Both the position numbers and the translations under genes were made by a program. The notes beneath the pieces are model-generated. The model saw nothing but the letters and a program-made list of their open reading frames with translations. It ran no database searches and had not been told where the DNA came from. Of a DNA stretch of 20,473 nucleotides, positions 7,093 through 14,408 are shown in pieces; position 1 is the stretch's first letter, and the number at the start of each line of letters is the position of its first letter. The stretch is from an uncultured Candidatus Melainabacteria bacterium (GTDB lineage Bacteria; Cyanobacteriota; Vampirovibrionia; Gastranaerophilales; Gastranaerophilaceae), in the NCBI GenBank assembly GCA_937895785.1, contig CALBKW010000151.1, positions 1 through 20,473 of the forward strand, read 5' to 3'.

Positions 7093-7093
7093 T

Positions 7094-7465
7094 ATGACAA
7101 AACAATTTGATCAGTTAAAAATATTATATAAACAAATTTTAGCGACTTCGGTTGAAATTAAAAATTTGATTGAACGAGAAAATTATGATGAAGCTTTATC
7201 AAGAGAAACTCATAAATCTCAGTTAATCAATAAGGTTAATTTCGTTAAAAACACCTTTGATTTAAGCGATTTTGAGCAATCTACATTGCGAAAAGTTGTA
7301 GAAGATATCCAAAAACAGGAAATGGAAAATCTTGAAAACTTGAAAACTTTAAAAGATGATGCTGCTGCAAAGCTTAAAGCTCTGAATGCAAAATCAAAGA
7401 TTACAAATAAATATTCAGGTGATATTGAGCCACAAGAGGGTTCAATTCTTGACATTAATGAATGA
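7094..7465 (+). CDS. FliT-like flagellar chaperone (by position and pattern)
   Basis: 123 residues and entirely helical. The opening LKILYKQILATSVEIKNLIE, then RENYDEALSRETHKSQLINKV, follows the FliT pattern (a helix, a 'gd-aeal' turn, then a conserved Arg before a leucine-rich helix). FliT is the chaperone of the filament cap FliD. I chose ATG 7094 because AAGG (7085-7088) lies about 5 nt upstream and the start sits one base after the fliS stop. A longer frame opening at 7034 would run inside fliS with no ribosome site. Sequence similarity is weak, so the function rests partly on being third in a flaG-fliS operon. FliD itself is not in the window. Confidence 0.6.
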   Translation: MTKQFDQLKILYKQILATSVEIKNLIERENYDEALSRETHKSQLINKVNFVKNTFDLSDFEQSTLRKVVEDIQKQEMENLENLKTLKDDAAAKLKALNAKSKITNKYSGDIEPQEGSILDINE

Positions 7466-7479
7466 TTTTGCTGTAAAAT
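7449..7479 (+). promoter_or_regulatory. Promoter of the CDF gene (TTGACA / TAAAAT)
   Basis: A consensus -35 TTGACA (7449-7454, inside the end of the FliT-like gene) and TAAAAT (7474-7479) are separated by 19 nt. The -10 ends 6 nt before the ATG at 7486, where no Shine-Dalgarno exists, so the transcript is probably leaderless. Confidence 0.55.
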
Positions 7480-7485
7480 ATAGTT

Positions 7486-8385
7486 ATGAGTACAACAAAA
7501 AATGATAAAGTAAAAAAAGTCGCAACTACAATTTCAATTTTTTCAAATTGTACACTTATTGTGATGAAGATTGTTGCAGGCGTTGTTTCTGGAAGTATTG
7601 GTATTATTTCGGAGGCAATTCACTCTTTTTCTGATTTACTAGCTTCTTTTATTGCTTATATTTCTGTCATTAAATCTTCGCAACCCGCAGACGAAGATCA
7701 TACGTACGGGCATGGAAAATATGAGGATTTATCTGGTTTTATTGAGGGTTGGCTAATTATATTCGCCGCTCTTTACATAGCTTATGAAGCAATCAAGAAA
7801 ATTGTATTACACGTAGATGTGGAAATCAGTGTTGATTTAGGTATTTACGTAATGGCGCTTTCAGCTATAATCAACTGTTTCATAAGTTGGTATTTGTTTA
7901 GTGTTGCAAAGAAGACATCTTCGATAGCTGTTTATGCAGATGCTGAACATTTGAGAACTGATATATTATCGTCAGTAGGAGTTTGTTTAGGCTTAGTTCT
8001 AATTAAGATTACCAATATTCATATATTAGACCCGATAATTGCATTAGTTGTTGCTACAATTATCTTGGTTGCTGGGTTGAGAATATGTAATCAAGCAAAA
8101 AACAATCTTGTTGATAAATCACTAAGTGAAGAAGAAGTTGAAAAAATTGAACAAATTGTTGATAGTTTTATTGATGGTTCTGAGTTGATTACAATCAAAA
8201 CACTACGTACTAGAAAATCTGGTATAAAAAAGAATATAGAACTTGTAATTGAAGCAAATAAGAATATGACAATTGAAAACAGTCACAAACTTTGTGACAA
8301 AATCGAAAAAAGACTTAGCGAAACTATTGGCAATACAGAGGTTTCAATTCATTTAGAACCAAATATTGAAAGAGTGCCAGTGTAA
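7486..8385 (+). CDS. Cation diffusion facilitator (CDF) metal exporter, probably Zn2+
   Basis: 299 residues, typical CDF length. CDF proteins are dimeric inner-membrane antiporters that expel Zn2+, Fe2+, Mn2+ or Co2+. The sequence shows SIGIISEAIHSFSDLLAS (His46-x3-Asp50 in TM2), the loop HTYGHGKYED (about 72-81, the family's H-x-Y-G-H-G-K-x-E motif) and ADAEHLRTDILSS (His155-x3-Asp159 in TM5). The His/Asp pairing in TM2 and TM5 is what zinc-type CDFs carry; Mn-type members usually have Asp-x3-Asp. About six helices are followed by a cytoplasmic metallochaperone-like domain from about 205. The gene lies 20 nt after the FliT-like gene but has its own promoter. Confidence 0.93.
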   Translation: MSTTKNDKVKKVATTISIFSNCTLIVMKIVAGVVSGSIGIISEAIHSFSDLLASFIAYISVIKSSQPADEDHTYGHGKYEDLSGFIEGWLIIFAALYIAYEAIKKIVLHVDVEISVDLGIYVMALSAIINCFISWYLFSVAKKTSSIAVYADAEHLRTDILSSVGVCLGLVLIKITNIHILDPIIALVVATIILVAGLRICNQAKNNLVDKSLSEEEVEKIEQIVDSFIDGSELITIKTLRTRKSGIKKNIELVIEANKNMTIENSHKLCDKIEKRLSETIGNTEVSIHLEPNIERVPV

Positions 8386-8450
8386 AACTACACTTGAAAA
8401 TCGTAAAAAAATACGTTAAACTGAATATTATTATTTAAAGAGGATAGCTT

Positions 8451-9134
8451 ATGAAAAAGTTTAAAAATAAAAAATGTTTTGCCTTTACTTTAGCCGAAGT
8501 GCTTATGGTAATGGGTATTTTAGGTGTAGTTGCAGCGATTACAATTCCAAACTTGAACAAAGATATTGGAGATCAAGAAAGGGTTGCAAAGGTTCAAACT
8601 GTTGCTACCGATATTGAACAAGCATATAAGGTTGCACTTAGAAAATATGAAGATAATTGGGACAATACATCTTATGGTCCTCGAATTTTAGAGTTTATGC
8701 AAACAAAAAGAACTTGTGATATATCAAGTGATGATTCTTGTTTTAAAGATAGCAATATAAAAATATACAACAACTCAAGTAAAACAGTTTCTTTCACTGC
8801 TGGAACTGCTGCTATTTTTAATGATGGCTCGTCAATTTATTTTTATCCAGAAACGCTTTCTGGAAGTATTTCTGAATTTAACGGTTTGTCGGATGCTAAA
8901 CAACTTGTTTATTTTGATATAGATGGTCCAGACAAAGGTTTTAATACATTGGGAGTCGATATTTTTTCAATTATTCTAAATGATACAGGACTCTTAATAC
9001 CTTCAATAAACTATTTTAAAGATGGTGATGCTGCCTATAGAAATATAGATTACACATACTGGATTCTTAAGTATGGAAATGCTGATTATTTGCATTGTTC
9101 TGATTTGAGTGAAAGTAAAACAACTTGTAATTAG
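8451..9134 (+). CDS. Type IV prepilin-like (pseudopilin) protein
   Basis: 227 residues. A short basic leader (KKFKNKKCFA) is followed by FTLAEVLMVMGILGVVAA, the class III signal recognised by prepilin peptidase. Cleavage is expected between Ala11 and Phe12, with Ala instead of the usual Gly at -1 and Glu16 at the essential +5 position. The hydrophobic helix serves as membrane anchor and assembly core. The C-terminal globular part is Ser/Asp/Tyr-rich with two cysteine pairs (CDISSDDSC and, near the end, CSDLSESKTTC) that could form disulfide loops. Shine-Dalgarno AAAGAGGA is well placed. No pilus machinery is adjacent, so it is an orphan minor pilin or competence-type pseudopilin; the specific role is unknown. 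Confidence 0.88.
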   Translation: MKKFKNKKCFAFTLAEVLMVMGILGVVAAITIPNLNKDIGDQERVAKVQTVATDIEQAYKVALRKYEDNWDNTSYGPRILEFMQTKRTCDISSDDSCFKDSNIKIYNNSSKTVSFTAGTAAIFNDGSSIYFYPETLSGSISEFNGLSDAKQLVYFDIDGPDKGFNTLGVDIFSIILNDTGLLIPSINYFKDGDAAYRNIDYTYWILKYGNADYLHCSDLSESKTTCN

Positions 9135-9142
9135 TTAATAAC

Positions 9143-9181
9143 AAAAAATAGGGCTGGAATTTCATTCTAGCCCTATTTTTT
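9143..9181. terminator. Bidirectional terminator between pilin-like gene and ychF
   Basis: AAAAAATAGGGCT pairs with AGCCCTATTTTTT around a partly paired GGAATTTCATTCT loop. A/T runs on both sides suit both converging transcripts. Confidence 0.9.
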
Positions 9182-9240
9182 ATTTATTTAGTCACTCTGA
9201 ATTAACTTCAAGGGCGCATTTTTGTAAGAAGGCGTAACTA

Positions 9241-10344
9241 TTAGTTAGCAAATCTAAAGTGCATAATGTCGCCGTCTTGCACAACGTAATCTTTACCTTC
9301 CAATCTCATAACGCCTTTTTCTTTTGCCATTGCATAAGAACCATTGCAAGCTAGGAAATCATCATAAGAGATAACTTCAGCTCTGATAAAACCTTTTTCA
9401 AAGTCAGTGTGGATAACTCCAGCGGCTTGAGGAGCTTTTGTTCCTGCAGTAATTGTCCAAGCCTTAACTTCAATTTCTCCAGCCGTAATGTATGTTCTAA
9501 GATTCAATAGGTGATAAACTGATTGAATCATTTTTTCAATACCAGAGCTTGTGATACCAAGTTCTGCTAAGTATTCTTTAGCTTCTTCGTTAGATAATTC
9601 TGCAAGTTCTTCTTCAATCTTTGCAGAAATAATAACCATTTCTGCACCGTGTTGTTTTGCGTATTCGCCAACTTGTTTTGTGTATTCATTGCCGTTTACA
9701 ACATCTGTTTCAGAAACATTAGCTGCGTAGATTACAGGTTTGATGCTCATTAATTGAGTTTGACTTGCGAATTTTAATTCGTCTTCATCTTCAAATAAGT
9801 CGTTGATGTTGATGAATGATGCCTCTGAAAGTTTGTCGTAAAGAGTTTGCATTACTTTAACTTCCATTTTAGCTTGTTTGTCGCCAGAGTTTGCAACTTT
9901 AGAAGTTTTTGCGATTCTTTTTTCTAAAGAAGCCATATCTGCAAGAGCAAGTTCTGTGTTGATAATTTCAATATCATCAAGTGGGTTAACTTTGCCTGAT
10001 ACGTGAATTGTGTTAGGGTCGTCAAAACATCTTACTACTTGAATGATAGCATCTGTTTCTCTAATATTTGCTAAGAATTGGTTGCCTAAACCTTCGCCTT
10101 TGCTTGCACCTTTAACAAGACCTGCAATATCAACGAATTCAATGGCAGTAGGTACAACTTTAGCAGCGTGAACAAGTGGTTCAAGTTTGTAAAGTCTTTC
10201 ATCTGGAACTGCTACAACACCAACATTTGGCTCAATTGTACAGAATGGATAATTTGCACTTTGAGCATTTTTAGCGCTTGTTAAAGCGTTGAATAGTGTT
10301 GATTTTCCTACGTTTGGTAATCCTACAATACCTGTTCTTAACAT
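9241..10344 (-). CDS. ychF: Redox-regulated ribosome-binding ATPase YchF (OLA1 family)
   Basis: 367 residues, the standard YchF length. It is an Obg-superfamily P-loop protein that prefers ATP and binds the ribosome and proteasome-like partners. Visible parts are the P-loop GLPNVGKST (about 8-16), switch-like NYPFCTIEPN (about 31-40) and the G3 motif DIAGLVKGASKGEG (about 72-85). The G4 position reads AANVSE instead of NKxD, which explains the ATP preference in the family. A helical insert is followed by a TGS domain from about 283 (TAGEIEVKAWTITAG, then GVIHTDFEKGFIRAEV). A Shine-Dalgarno-like AAGGA lies upstream on the minus strand. It is 63 nt downstream of the CorC-like gene on the same strand. 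Confidence 0.97.
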   Translation of the reverse strand: MLRTGIVGLPNVGKSTLFNALTSAKNAQSANYPFCTIEPNVGVVAVPDERLYKLEPLVHAAKVVPTAIEFVDIAGLVKGASKGEGLGNQFLANIRETDAIIQVVRCFDDPNTIHVSGKVNPLDDIEIINTELALADMASLEKRIAKTSKVANSGDKQAKMEVKVMQTLYDKLSEASFININDLFEDEDELKFASQTQLMSIKPVIYAANVSETDVVNGNEYTKQVGEYAKQHGAEMVIISAKIEEELAELSNEEAKEYLAELGITSSGIEKMIQSVYHLLNLRTYITAGEIEVKAWTITAGTKAPQAAGVIHTDFEKGFIRAEVISYDDFLACNGSYAMAKEKGVMRLEGKDYVVQDGDIMHFRFAN

Positions 10345-10407
10345 TATAATTATTCCTTTATATTTGTGTGTACTCGTTAATTATACAACAAACATAAAAG
10401 GATAATT

Positions 10408-11760
10408 TTAATTTTCTTGTTTATCGCCTTGTTCAACAGTTACTGGTATATGGCGAACAATAAGAACTTTTGTAATTCTTACGCCATCAATACCTTTAAC
10501 TTGCAATGTCAAATTCTTCCATAAAACAGAATCGTCCATTTGTGCAATTCTGCCTAATAATTTAAGAATTACACCTCCAACAGTGTCAACGTCTTCTTCT
10601 TCATATTCTTCTTCGTTTTCACCAAAGAACTCAGCCATTTCATCAAGTCTAAGCATACCGTTAGCTTCAAAAGTGTTTTCCCCAATTTCTTTGATATCAA
10701 CTTCTTCAACTTCATCAAATTCGTCTTGAACTTCGCCAAATATTTCTTCAAATACGTCTTCTAGGGTAATGATACCTGCGGTTCCGCCGTATTCGTCAAA
10801 CACAATAGCCATTTGACCTTGGCATTTTTTAAATTCTAAAACAATATTATCCATTGTGATTGTTTCAGGAACAAACAAAATCGGACGTTTTAATTTTTCA
10901 ATATCAAATTTTTCACCTTTTAATACTGATGCGTAAAGGTCCTTAACGTGGATAAATCCGATAATATGGTCGATATCCTCTTCGTATATTGGATATCTAG
11001 TGTATTGATTTTCGCTTGTAAGTTGGTTTAATTCTTCAAGTGTAATGTCTTTAGGAATACAAATCATATCTGTACGAGGAATCATTACTTCTTTTGCTGT
11101 CAAATCAGAAAATTTGAAGGCATTGTGCAACATCTCTTTTTCTGTTTCGTTTAAAACACCTTCTTTGTAGCTTGCATCAACCAACATATCTAATTCTTCT
11201 GTTGAGTGAGCCAAAGAACTTTTTGGATGAGGTATTCTCATCATTTTTAATAGCAAGTTTCCAAAACCGTTTAACAACCAAATGAATGGGTGGAAAAGTG
11301 TCGAAATTATGCTCATCGGTCTTGCAACGAAAAGGGCAGTTGCTTCTGTATATTGCAAAGCAATTGATTTTGGGACTAATTCACCAATAGCAACGTGCAA
11401 GAAAGTGATTAGTGCAAAAGCTATTGAGATAGAAATGGTGTGAGTTGCTACACCTTGTGCTAAATGAGGTAAAAAGCCGAAAATAGGTTCAATAATATGG
11501 GCTAAAGTTGCTTCACCAACCCAACCTAAACCGATACTTGAGATTGTTACACCCAATTGAACTGCGGCTACAAATTTGTCTAAATCATTAATTTGCTCTA
11601 ATGCAACATCTGCAGTAGAATTTCCGTTTTTAGAAAGTTCTTCCATTCTTGTTTTACGAACTTTCACCATTGAAAATTCTGAAGCAACGAAAAATGCATT
11701 CGATAATAATAAAAAGCAAATTACAAATAAATTAAATATCGTACTGACTGTCGAATCCAT
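10408..11760 (-). CDS. CorC/HlyC-family membrane protein (CNNM-like; DUF21 and CBS pair)
   Basis: I place the start at ATG 11760 (MDSTVSTIF, 450 residues). An alternative ATG at 11814 adds 18 residues of unrelated hydrophilic sequence. An AAGGA lies about 11 nt before the chosen start. Domain order is a DUF21 membrane domain (about 5-185, with GELVPKSIAL at about 127-136), a CBS pair (about 220-340, with MIPRTDM and DEYGGTAGIITLEDV), then a CorC_HlyC transporter-associated domain (about 355-440). A long acidic stretch (EVQDEFDEVEEVD, ENEEEYEEEDVD) is normal for the family. Homologues are implicated in Mg2+ or Co2+ export and salt tolerance. It diverges from rqcP and precedes ychF. Confidence 0.92.
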   Translation of the reverse strand: MDSTVSTIFNLFVICFLLLSNAFFVASEFSMVKVRKTRMEELSKNGNSTADVALEQINDLDKFVAAVQLGVTISSIGLGWVGEATLAHIIEPIFGFLPHLAQGVATHTISISIAFALITFLHVAIGELVPKSIALQYTEATALFVARPMSIISTLFHPFIWLLNGFGNLLLKMMRIPHPKSSLAHSTEELDMLVDASYKEGVLNETEKEMLHNAFKFSDLTAKEVMIPRTDMICIPKDITLEELNQLTSENQYTRYPIYEEDIDHIIGFIHVKDLYASVLKGEKFDIEKLKRPILFVPETITMDNIVLEFKKCQGQMAIVFDEYGGTAGIITLEDVFEEIFGEVQDEFDEVEEVDIKEIGENTFEANGMLRLDEMAEFFGENEEEYEEEDVDTVGGVILKLLGRIAQMDDSVLWKNLTLQVKGIDGVRITKVLIVRHIPVTVEQGDKQEN

Positions 11761-11851
11761 AAATTTTCTTATCCTTTTATTTACTATTTTATAATATATC
11801 ATGGAAAAATGCAAATATTCATGTTAAGATTTTACGGAAAGGGTACGAATT

Positions 11852-12100
11852 TTGAGATTAGACAAGTATTTAAAGGTTTCAAGACTTATAAAACGCAGAA
11901 CTGTTGCAAACGAGGTTTCTGATATGGGCAGAGTTTTGATTAACGACAATCCTGCAAAACCTTCTAAACAACTAAAAGTCGGTGATATTATTAAGATTGA
12001 ATATCACAACAGAACTGTGGTCGCAAAAGTATTGATTATACCTCAAAATAATGTAAGTATCCAAGAGGCAAGCACGTTATATGAATTAATAGAGGAATAA
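11852..12100 (+). CDS. rqcP: S4-domain protein RqcP (YabO-like), ribosome quality control
   Basis: 82 residues that are nearly all S4 RNA-binding fold: RLDKYLKVSRLIKRRTVANE at the N-terminus and the GRVLINDNPAKPSKQLKVGD hairpin. This closely matches the Bacillus YabO/RqcP pattern (RLDKFLKVSRLIKRRT). RqcP stabilises the P-site tRNA on obstructed 50S subunits while RqcH adds alanine tails. The related Hsp15 is the main alternative but is longer and has a basic C-terminus. The start is TTG 11852, with AAAGGG (11838-11843) 8 nt upstream. It is the first gene of a pair with dedA (one-base gap). RqcH is not in the window. Confidence 0.88.
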   Translation: MRLDKYLKVSRLIKRRTVANEVSDMGRVLINDNPAKPSKQLKVGDIIKIEYHNRTVVAKVLIIPQNNVSIQEASTLYELIEE

Positions 12101-12101
12101 A

Positions 12102-12749
12102 ATGCACGACTTATTAGATTTTCACGCAATGATACAATATTTTCAACAGTTTGGAACTTGGGGGCTAGCCTTAAATTCATTTATAGAAAGTTTCTTTTTA
12201 GTACCACCTCCAGACTTTTTGTTAATTATTATGGATTTGGCAAAACCTGAAAAAGCCTTATGGTACGCAACTGTATGTTCTATTGCATCAATTTTAGGTG
12301 GTTTAGTTGGTTATTTAATCGGTTATGTTGGCGGAAGACCTGTATTTAACTGGATTTTTAGAAAAAATCCAGAACAATTTGAAAAAGTTGAAGCGCTTTA
12401 CGATAAATATGGCTCAATTGCCGTATTTTTTGCAGGATTTACACCAATTCCGTACAAGGTTTTCACAATTGCAAGTGGTGTATTGGGTATGAATGCTTGG
12501 CACTTCACTGTTGCAAGTTTCTTCGGCAGAGCTGGAAGATTTTTCCTAGTTAGTATTGTTTTAATGATTTTTGGAGAATGGATAAAACAATATCTAGAAC
12601 TTGTAATTCTTGCAGTATCAGTTGTTATTGTAATTTTCTTTGTAGTGCTATGGCATAAAAGCAAGAAAAGTCTAAAAAAATCAACTGAAAATCAAGAAGT
12701 AGCTCACGTTGAAGAAAATAAAGATGAAAACGCTATTCACAATCTATAA
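12102..12749 (+). CDS. DedA-family (VTT domain) membrane protein
   Basis: 215 residues. DedA/VTT proteins are inner-membrane transporters or flippases; characterised members move undecaprenyl phosphate or phosphatidylethanolamine. Seen here are the conserved acidic residue in NSFIESFFLVPPPD (Glu29), GGLVGYLIGYVGGRPVF (about 66-82), the re-entrant signature AGFTPIPYKVFTIASGVLGM (about 111-130) and the paired arginines in FFGRAGRFFLV (about 140-150), followed by a C-terminal helix and a charged tail. This layout is nearest the YqaA-like subgroup. Shine-Dalgarno AGAGGA lies at the end of rqcP, one base before this gene. The stop codon abuts the dnaJ-like stop codon from the other strand with no bases between. 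Confidence 0.92.
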   Translation: MHDLLDFHAMIQYFQQFGTWGLALNSFIESFFLVPPPDFLLIIMDLAKPEKALWYATVCSIASILGGLVGYLIGYVGGRPVFNWIFRKNPEQFEKVEALYDKYGSIAVFFAGFTPIPYKVFTIASGVLGMNAWHFTVASFFGRAGRFFLVSIVLMIFGEWIKQYLELVILAVSVVIVIFFVVLWHKSKKSLKKSTENQEVAHVEENKDENAIHNL

Positions 12750-13802
12750 TTAGACTATATTGCCTTCAGTTGCAAGCTCTTGAAGTTTTTGATATAGTTT
12801 AATTTCTTCTTGTGAAAGATTTTTAGGAATTTCAATATTTACAGTTACAATCATATCGCCAGTTTTGTCACCTTTAGTTAATCCTAAACCAGCAAGGCGA
12901 TATTTTTGTCCAGAATTGGTTTTTGGCATAATCTTCATAGAAACATTACCTGAAGAAGTTGGAACATTAATTGTAGTCCCTAAAACAGCCTCTGGAGGTG
13001 TGATTGGGATTGTAAATAAAACATTCAAGTCATCGTATTTAAAATTAGAATTGTTTTCAATAACTACATTTAAGTATAAATCACCGTTTTTACCGCCATA
13101 AGAGCCTTTATTACCCTCCGATGGGATTCTAATTTTAGAATTAGGTTTCACATTTGCAGGAATTTTTACGGTAATCTTTTTATGTTGAGAAACTACTCCT
13201 TTTCCATCGCAAACAGGACAATTCATTCCGTTTGCAAAGGGTCTTCCGTGGCAATTTGTACATTCTTGAGTCGAAAGAATATTGACAGTTTTGGAAACTC
13301 CGCTCATTGCCTCAAGCATAGAAATAACAACATCGGTTGTAATGTTAGAACCGTTAATAGGTCTGTGCTCAGTCTTTTGTTTTGGTTTTGGTTGCGGTTG
13401 TGGTTTTGTTTTTAAACCGTCTAAAAATTCATTAAATATGTTTTGAAAATTGTTTGTATCTTCTTTTTTAGCTGAAGTTTGTTGTCTTTCGGCACTTTTA
13501 AAAACTTCCTCTTGTCTTGCAGTTTGTTGATAAGCTTTTTTCGCCTCTTTCTGAGTAGCTCTATCAGCAGTTGATTTATTATAATTAAAGATTCCTAAAA
13601 GTATGTCATAGCGCTTTCTTCTTGTTTCATCAGAGAGCGTTTCGTAGGCTTCAGTTACTTCTTTAAATTTTTCAACACCACTTTCGCCTGCTATATCAGG
13701 GTGATATTTGCGAGCTAATTTTCTGTACGCAGATTTTATCACATCGTTTGATGCGTCTGGTTCTACCCCTAAAATTTCGTAATAATTCTTTCTTTGCGCC
13801 AT
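12750..13802 (-). CDS. DnaJ-family co-chaperone with half zinc finger
   Basis: 350 residues. The J-domain (about 5-70) contains the HPD tripeptide (RKYHPDIAG, about 34-36) that stimulates DnaK ATPase. The usual Gly/Phe region is replaced by a polar linker (about 75-150) that is Gln/Lys-rich and has PQPQPKPKQK. Only four zinc cysteines are present (CTNCHGRPFANGMNCPVCDG, Cys181, 184, 195, 198), whereas canonical DnaJ has eight in four CxxCxGxG repeats. The two peptide-binding beta domains follow (about 207-340), including the VLGTTINVPTSSGNVSMKI segment. It is therefore between type I DnaJ and zinc-free CbpA. No dnaK or grpE is adjacent, so it is probably an accessory copy. The ATG has no Shine-Dalgarno; a promoter lies directly upstream. 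Confidence 0.93.
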   Translation of the reverse strand: MAQRKNYYEILGVEPDASNDVIKSAYRKLARKYHPDIAGESGVEKFKEVTEAYETLSDETRRKRYDILLGIFNYNKSTADRATQKEAKKAYQQTARQEEVFKSAERQQTSAKKEDTNNFQNIFNEFLDGLKTKPQPQPKPKQKTEHRPINGSNITTDVVISMLEAMSGVSKTVNILSTQECTNCHGRPFANGMNCPVCDGKGVVSQHKKITVKIPANVKPNSKIRIPSEGNKGSYGGKNGDLYLNVVIENNSNFKYDDLNVLFTIPITPPEAVLGTTINVPTSSGNVSMKIMPKTNSGQKYRLAGLGLTKGDKTGDMIVTVNIEIPKNLSQEEIKLYQKLQELATEGNIV

Positions 13803-13808
13803 ATTAAT

Positions 13809-13836
13809 ATAATAATAGAATTTTTTTAAATGGCAA
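13809..13836 (-). promoter_or_regulatory. Promoter of the dnaJ-like gene, -10 adjacent to start
   Basis: On the minus strand TTGCCA (13831-13836), a 16-nt spacer and TATTAT (13809-13814) are followed by 6 nt and the ATG. No Shine-Dalgarno is present, which is consistent with a leaderless mRNA. The AT-rich context makes the exact hexamer uncertain, since overlapping TATTAT and TATATT occur. Confidence 0.45.
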
Positions 13837-13868
13837 TTGTCCTAAGATACGTAACAAAGCTATTCAAT

Positions 13869-14408
13869 TTAGAATAACGATTTTAAGGCTAATGCGATTA
13901 AAATTAACCCTGCAAAGATTTCTAAATACTTTGTTGAAAACTTCTTTAGGCAACAGCCTGACCAATAACCAACAAGTGCAAACATAAATGTTGTACAAGC
14001 AATTAAACATGCTGGAATAAGGATTGCAGTTTTTGTTAATGAGATACTAATTCCAGCAGCAAGAGCATCAATACTTGTTGCAATTGCAATCATAAATAAG
14101 CATTGAAAAGACAAACAAAGCGGAACTTCTTTATCTTTTTCAAATGCTTCTTGTATAAATTTTATACCTAAATATAAGAATATTGCAAAAACTAGCCATT
14201 TGCTTGCTGGGGCAACATATTTATAAACGACTTGAGTTGAAAAATAGCCGATTGTTGGCATTATACCCTGAGCTGCACCAGTAAAAATAGCTAACATCAA
14301 TGAGTTTCGAACTCTTTTGTCGGGTAAAACAAGTCCATGTGCAAAAGATACAACGCAAGCATCTATTGAAAGTGCTATTGCAAGCAATATGATTGTAATT
14401 AAACTCAT
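13869..14408 (-). CDS. mntP: Manganese efflux pump MntP
   Basis: 179 residues forming six hydrophobic helices, as in MntP, which exports excess Mn2+ across the inner membrane. The family motifs are present in both halves: AIALSIDACVVSFAHGL with Asp16, and AIATSIDALAAGIS with Asp114, with the GGA-like turn IFTGAAQGIMPTIGY between them. The charged loop (EKDKE) is short. The ATG overlaps the stop codon of the DUF4127 gene by four bases (ATGA), so translation is coupled, and no room exists for a Mn2+ riboswitch directly before it. Any metal control would have to act at the DUF4127 promoter. Confidence 0.94.
   Translation of the reverse strand: MSLITIILLAIALSIDACVVSFAHGLVLPDKRVRNSLMLAIFTGAAQGIMPTIGYFSTQVVYKYVAPASKWLVFAIFLYLGIKFIQEAFEKDKEVPLCLSFQCLFMIAIATSIDALAAGISISLTKTAILIPACLIACTTFMFALVGYWSGCCLKKFSTKYLEIFAGLILIALALKSLF

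Noticed and set aside
7034..7093. Upstream extension of the FliT-like frame into fliS
   Set aside because: The extra 20 codons lie wholly within fliS in another frame and have no Shine-Dalgarno; ATG 7094 has a good one.
11761..11814. N-terminal extension of the CorC-like protein (HFSMIYYKIVNKRIRKF)
   Set aside because: Hydrophilic and unlike family N-termini; the MDSTVSTIFNLF start gives the expected first membrane helix and has an AAGGA upstream.
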